Of a stretch of 64,000 bases of DNA, positions 60,454 through 64,000 are shown piece after piece; positions within the stretch are counted from its first letter, which is position 1, and each line of letters opens with the position of its first letter. Made by a program: the position numbers and the translations under genes. Location of the stretch: assembly GCA_009731425.1 (NCBI GenBank), contig AP018794.1:2797960-2861959 (forward strand). The letters run 5' to 3'. The notes beneath the pieces were generated by a model. That model ran no database searches, was not told where the DNA came from, and saw only the letters and a program-made list of their open reading frames with translations. The DNA comes from Lachnospiraceae bacterium KM106-2 (lineage in GTDB: Bacteria > Bacillota > Clostridia > Lachnospirales > Lachnospiraceae).

Positions 60454-61056
60454 TTATACAATCTGGATTCCTAACATTTTTGAAATCTCAGCTGCCTGAA
60501 ACATATTCATTTTAACGCCGGCTAATTCCTTATACGTATCGGAAACCATAATGTTATCTGTAATACAATCAGAGAAATCAATTCCTTTTAATGCAGTTTG
60601 AAAGAAATCTACACTCGTAAAATTAACTTTTGATAACGTGATCTTCTTCCATTTCATTTCTGATAAGAAAGCCTCTTTAAAATCACACTCCATAATCTTG
60701 GCCTGTTCCCATAATACATTACTACAGTTCACATAATGAAAACTGCTCTGTTGGAATTTGATATCCTTCCATGTAGACTGACTAAACTTTGCGCCATCCG
60801 CTTTGCATCCATCTACCGTAACCTTCTTCCAATAGCTACTATAGAAAATGCAATTAGAGAAATCACAGTTTAGCAAATTCACATTTAAAAAGGATCCTTT
60901 ACTAAAATCACATTCAACAAATCGACACTTAACGAAGGTAACATGATCAAATTCAATTTTAGTTCCATCAAAACCTATTATTGTCTCATTTTCGAATTTC
61001 ATGTTTTGAATAGGAAGCTCCTCTACTAAAGCTTCCCTCATCTTATCTTCTAGCAT
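60454..61056 (-). CDS. Pentapeptide-repeat protein
   Basis: 200-residue protein in which most of residues 30-185 are five-residue repeats with central Phe, Leu or Val (for example FVKCRFVECDFSKGSF and LLNCDFSNCIF), predicted to form a right-handed beta helix. Roles in this family vary, including gyrase protection, and none can be chosen here. GAAAGGAA lies before the ATG. It starts 15 bases after the HAD gene. Confidence 0.85.
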   Translation of the reverse strand: MLEDKMREALVEELPIQNMKFENETIIGFDGTKIEFDHVTFVKCRFVECDFSKGSFLNVNLLNCDFSNCIFYSSYWKKVTVDGCKADGAKFSQSTWKDIKFQQSSFHYVNCSNVLWEQAKIMECDFKEAFLSEMKWKKITLSKVNFTSVDFFQTALKGIDFSDCITDNIMVSDTYKELAGVKMNMFQAAEISKMLGIQIV

Positions 61057-61071
61057 ACTCTTTTCCTTTCT

Positions 61072-61881
61072 CTACTTAATGTATTTTCTTACCGCCACTG
61101 CAACTCCATGTTCTATATTGGATCGTGTCTCATATTTAGCATACTCTTTTACCTTTTTATTCGCATTTCCCATTGCAAATGAATATCCCGCCTCTTTTAC
61201 CATCTCAAGATCATTGTCTGCATCGCCGAATGCCATAACCTGCTCCATGCTTATGTGAAGATTCTCACACAAATGTCGTAAACCTGTCCCTTTATTCGTC
61301 TCGTGCCAATTCAGTTCCATATTGTCAGCAATACTAGACGAAACACTTAGATATGGATTCTCTTCTAATTTACTTCGAAGCTCCTCATACTTTCCATTTG
61401 GCGTATAAATAATATTTATTTTCTCAATTTCTTGATCTTTTAATACCTCAGGCAGATTATGTACGATATTTACTTGCATCTGGCCACCTTTGATCAAAGT
61501 ATCTTCTAATAAAGAACGCTGTGACTCATCATCTTCCATATAGACACTTCCATTCTGATAAACACGGAATTTAGTTTTATATTCTAGTAACATTGAATAA
61601 AATGCGCTCCACACTTCATATGGGATTCCTTTTGAAAACAGTACTTCTTTTGTTCTTGTATCCACAACCGTTGCTCCATTTGCAGTTACTGCATAATTAA
61701 CAAATGGGATTTGATCTAATACAGCCTTTAATCCTCCTATTGGTCTTCCACTGGAGATTACAATTTCCACGCCTTTTTTATGAGCCATAAAAAGTGCTTT
61801 CTTATTTTCATCTGATACAGTCAGATGATCTTCTAATAATAATGTTCCATCTAAATCTAATGCAATCAATTTTATATTCAT
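61072..61881 (-). CDS. HAD superfamily Cof-type phosphatase
   Basis: About 269 residues. Motif I LDLDGTLL near the N-terminus, motif II VISSGRP, motif III/IV with Lys and FGDADNDLEM. These hydrolyse phosphorylated sugars or cofactors in the cytoplasm. I prefer ATG 61881 (MNIKLIALDLDGTLL, AAGGTAG upstream); an ATG at 61905 with GAGAG upstream is also possible. It is the first gene of a run HAD-pentapeptide-ZIP-bicupin. The substrate is unknown. Confidence 0.9.
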   Translation of the reverse strand: MNIKLIALDLDGTLLLEDHLTVSDENKKALFMAHKKGVEIVISSGRPIGGLKAVLDQIPFVNYAVTANGATVVDTRTKEVLFSKGIPYEVWSAFYSMLLEYKTKFRVYQNGSVYMEDDESQRSLLEDTLIKGGQMQVNIVHNLPEVLKDQEIEKINIIYTPNGKYEELRSKLEENPYLSVSSSIADNMELNWHETNKGTGLRHLCENLHISMEQVMAFGDADNDLEMVKEAGYSFAMGNANKKVKEYAKYETRSNIEHGVAVAVRKYIK

Positions 61882-61905
61882 TTTTTCTACCTTATCTTCT
61901 TTCAT

Positions 61906-62197
61906 TTTACTCTCTCAGTATAACGAATTTTATCGTATCTGAAAACTCTTTTTTCCCATTTTTCTCACTTCATTCAACAGAATTTCCTCTTTATTTTCCC
62001 ATATAATTGCACGATAATTGTGCTAATTCACATATTATTTGATAAAATTTGTTATTTATACTGAGAATTGTTGGAACTTTGTATTTTTATGTGTACAATT
62101 CAATCAATTCGTTGTATACTAAACTCACAGAAGTCGAAAAAAGTAAATTCGAGTTGATTATTGTAAATAGAGTTTACTTGAGAAAGGATAAATATTT
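61906..62197. other. Intergenic region upstream of sdaAB
   Basis: AT-rich and without a visible gene. On the plus strand TTGGAA-17-TACAAT is a possible promoter (about 62070-62100), and TGTACA-17-TATACT overlaps it. A partial inverted repeat AGTAAA...TTTACT lies at about 62144-62180 just before the ribosome site and could be an operator. Confidence 0.4.
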
Positions 62198-62875
62198 ATG
62201 GCAAATATAGGAGTTTTTGATGTTTTAGGACCGATCATGATTGGACCATCTTCTTCACATACAGCTGGCGCAGCCAGACTTGGTAAAATCGCTAAAACGA
62301 TTGTAAACAGACCTATGAAAGAGGTAAGTTTCCTTCTTCACGGATCTTTTAGAGAAACTTACAAAGGACATGGAACGGATCGTGCACTCGTAGCTGGTAT
62401 TCTTGGAATGGCACCAGACGATGCAAAACTTAGAGATTCAATCTCTATCGCAGAAGCTGAGGGAATCACGCTTCACTTTGTACCAACTGATTTAGGTCAG
62501 GTACATCCAAACACTGTTAAATTCTTAATTACTGATTGTGATGATCAAAAATGGGAAGTACTTGGTTCTTCCATCGGTGGCGGCTTAGTTGAGATCAACG
62601 AGATCAACGGAAACAAAGTTAAAATCACTGGTGAGTATCCAACTGTTATTACATGTCATGATGACATCCCAGGAACTGTATCAAAAATATCTACATTATT
62701 CTATCAAAACGACATCAATATCGCACGTATGACACTTGTAAGAAGTCAAAAAGGTAAAGATGCCACAATGACATTCGAGGTTGACAGCTCTATTACAGAA
62801 GACATGATCAAAGACATCGAAACTGTAGATGGCGTAAACCGCGTAATTGTTATTAATTCATTAGGAGGTAACTAA
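62198..62875 (+). CDS. sdaAB: L-serine dehydratase, beta subunit
   Basis: 225-residue subunit of the iron-sulfur L-serine ammonia-lyase that turns serine into pyruvate and ammonia. The opening GPIMIGPSSSHTAGAARLG is diagnostic. A C-terminal ACT domain (from about 148; YPTVITCHDDIPGTVSKIS) probably senses serine. GAAAGGAT precedes the ATG. The alpha subunit follows after two bases. Confidence 0.96.
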   Translation: MANIGVFDVLGPIMIGPSSSHTAGAARLGKIAKTIVNRPMKEVSFLLHGSFRETYKGHGTDRALVAGILGMAPDDAKLRDSISIAEAEGITLHFVPTDLGQVHPNTVKFLITDCDDQKWEVLGSSIGGGLVEINEINGNKVKITGEYPTVITCHDDIPGTVSKISTLFYQNDINIARMTLVRSQKGKDATMTFEVDSSITEDMIKDIETVDGVNRVIVINSLGGN

Positions 62876-62877
62876 TT

Positions 62878-63765
62878 ATGAATATTGCAACATCTGGACA
62901 AGAATTACTTGAAATTTGCAAAGCAGAGAATATCTCTCTTAGTGAATATGCAATTAGATATGAAATGGAAGCAAAAAATTGTACTCGTGAAGATCTTTTT
63001 GCTCAAATGCATAAAACTCTTGAAGTTATGAGAGAAGGTGCAACAGCAGGTCGTGAAAAAGAGGTTTATTCTCTTAGCGGTCTTATCGGTGGAGATGCTT
63101 ACCGTCTTCAACAATACCATGACAAAGGAACTACTTTAATGGGACAAGGAATTGTATTAGCAATGGCTATGGCGATCTCTTCTTCTGAAGTAAATGGTTC
63201 AATGGGTAAAATCGTAGCCTGTCCAACAGCAGGTTCTTGCGGAATCTTACCAGCTGTTATCTTAACAACAGGTAAAGTTCTTAATAAGACTGATGATGAA
63301 TTAGTTCAAGGTCTTTTCGCTTCTTCAGCGATTGGAATGATCATCGGAATGAATGCAACATTCGCTGGTGCAGAAGGTGGATGTCAAGCTGAATGTGGTT
63401 CTGCTTCTGCTATGGCTGCTGGTGCAGTTGTTGAATTAATGGGTGGTACTCCAGAACAAAGTTTAGATGCTGCCGCAATTATCTTCAAAAATGTATTAGG
63501 ACTTGTATGTGATCCTGTAGCTGGTCTCGTTGAAATTCCTTGTGCAAAAAGAAATGTTTCAGGTGCAATCAACGCTCTTTGCACAGCCGATTTAGTTATG
63601 GCTGGTGTAACATCAAAGATTCCATTTGATGACTCTGTTGCTGCTATGTATAAAGTAGGCTGCGGCTTACCTGAAGAATTAAGAGAAACTGCTTTAGGTG
63701 GTGTTGCTGCAACTCCAACCGGTAAAGCACTTCAAGAAAAAGTATTTGGAAAAAAAAATAATTAA
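62878..63765 (+). CDS. sdaAA: L-serine dehydratase, alpha subunit
   Basis: 295-residue catalytic subunit with [4Fe-4S] ligands in CPTAGSCGILPA, GGCQAECGSA and VCDPVAGLVEIPC. AGGAGG overlaps the end of sdaAB, so translation is coupled. Together with the beta subunit it drains serine, the opposite of the serC-serA genes 48 kb away. Confidence 0.96.
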   Translation: MNIATSGQELLEICKAENISLSEYAIRYEMEAKNCTREDLFAQMHKTLEVMREGATAGREKEVYSLSGLIGGDAYRLQQYHDKGTTLMGQGIVLAMAMAISSSEVNGSMGKIVACPTAGSCGILPAVILTTGKVLNKTDDELVQGLFASSAIGMIIGMNATFAGAEGGCQAECGSASAMAAGAVVELMGGTPEQSLDAAAIIFKNVLGLVCDPVAGLVEIPCAKRNVSGAINALCTADLVMAGVTSKIPFDDSVAAMYKVGCGLPEELRETALGGVAATPTGKALQEKVFGKKNN

Positions 63766-63790
63766 CTATTAATCGGAGGATTGAATAAAA

Positions 63791-64000
63791 ATGGATATCT
63801 TATTAGGAACAGGTCTATTATTAGTTGTTTTAGCGTTATTTTCATTATTTAGTTACAAAGCACCAAATGGTATGAAAGCTATGGGTGCCCTTGCAAATGC
63901 TGCTTGTGCCAGCTTTTTAGTTGAAGCATTTCACGATGCTTTCTTCGGTGGCGTATTAGGAATCGAATTCTTACAAGGTGTTGGTGCTGCTAATGGTAGT
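63791..64000 (+). CDS. EIIC-like membrane protein (PTS_EIIC_2 type), 3' end outside window
   Basis: First 70 residues only. ATG 63791 follows CGGAGG. The opening MDILLGTGLLLVVLALFSLF is hydrophobic, and YKAPNGMKAMGALANAACAS continues as in the PTS_EIIC_2 family of membrane proteins. The stop is beyond base 64000. It is probably co-transcribed with sdaAB-sdaAA (25-base gap), which hints at transport of serine or a related compound rather than a sugar, but that is inference. Confidence 0.65.
   Translation, partial: MDILLGTGLLLVVLALFSLFSYKAPNGMKAMGALANAACASFLVEAFHDAFFGGVLGIEFLQGVGAANGS

Overview
The window is low-GC Gram-positive chromosome, most likely from an anaerobic, plant-fibre-degrading member of the Lachnospiraceae (Clostridium cluster XIVa). 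Evidence: strong GGAGG ribosome sites, sigma-A promoters (TTGACA-17-TATAAT), a T-box leader, LicT-type antitermination, short-form clostridial SerA, iron-sulfur serine dehydratase, a secreted GH5 cellulase, a GH43 enzyme with FN3-like tails, and paired lipoproteins of a Lachnospiraceae-type family. The genus cannot be fixed from sequence alone. No rRNA, tRNA, insertion sequence, prophage or CRISPR array was seen.

Layout. 1-1.85 kb: glgB (3' end outside the window). 2-5.7 kb: a GT2/YfhO pair of the three-component cell-surface glycosylation type. 5.8-10.7 kb: ABC transporter with its own two-component system. 11-20.5 kb: a long minus-strand operon leuB-ilvD-ilvB-serC-serA-DUF1015-yesL behind an isoleucine-type T-box (specifier AUC). 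20.7-22.8 kb: leuCD plus a 52-residue acidic protein. 22.9-25.8 kb: GNAT, LysR and MATE genes on the plus strand. 25.9-30.4 kb: licT-bglP-bglA beta-glucoside operon with two RAT/terminator switches. 30.5-32.7 kb: secreted GH5 endoglucanase. 32.9-35.9 kb: deoxyinosine/uracil-type DNA glycosylase, mutY and an amino-acid permease. 36-39 kb: two tandem paralogous lipoproteins. 39.2-46.4 kb: an unusual repeat-rich island in which a giant GH43/LamG/FN3 gene, interrupted by one in-frame TAA, lies between two copies of a 258-bp palindromic element. 46.4-48 kb: ilvN-ilvC. 48.3-57.3 kb: LCP ligase, two GT2 glycosyltransferases, metH, a YitJ-like bifunctional methyltransferase/reductase and a lipoprotein. 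57.5-62 kb: membrane protein, oxalate-decarboxylase-like bicupin, ZIP metal transporter, pentapeptide protein and HAD phosphatase. 62.2-64 kb: sdaAB-sdaAA and the start of an EIIC-like membrane protein.

How the genes work together. Branched-chain amino-acid synthesis is split over three loci (leuB-ilvD-ilvB, leuCD, ilvN-ilvC) with different leader structures. Serine synthesis (serC, serA) is fused to the branched-chain operon, while serine breakdown (sdaAB/AA) lies at the far end. Cellulose and hemicellulose breakdown (GH5, GH43) feeds cellobiose-type sugars to BglP/BglA.

The most unusual content is the 39.2-46.3 kb repeat system. Two 258-bp long-hairpin elements have the same length but different apical stems, with five paired (compensatory) base changes. 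Five truncated half-elements sit in tandem next to one of them, joined by variable TTAC tetranucleotide tracts that begin exactly in the descending arm of the hairpin.
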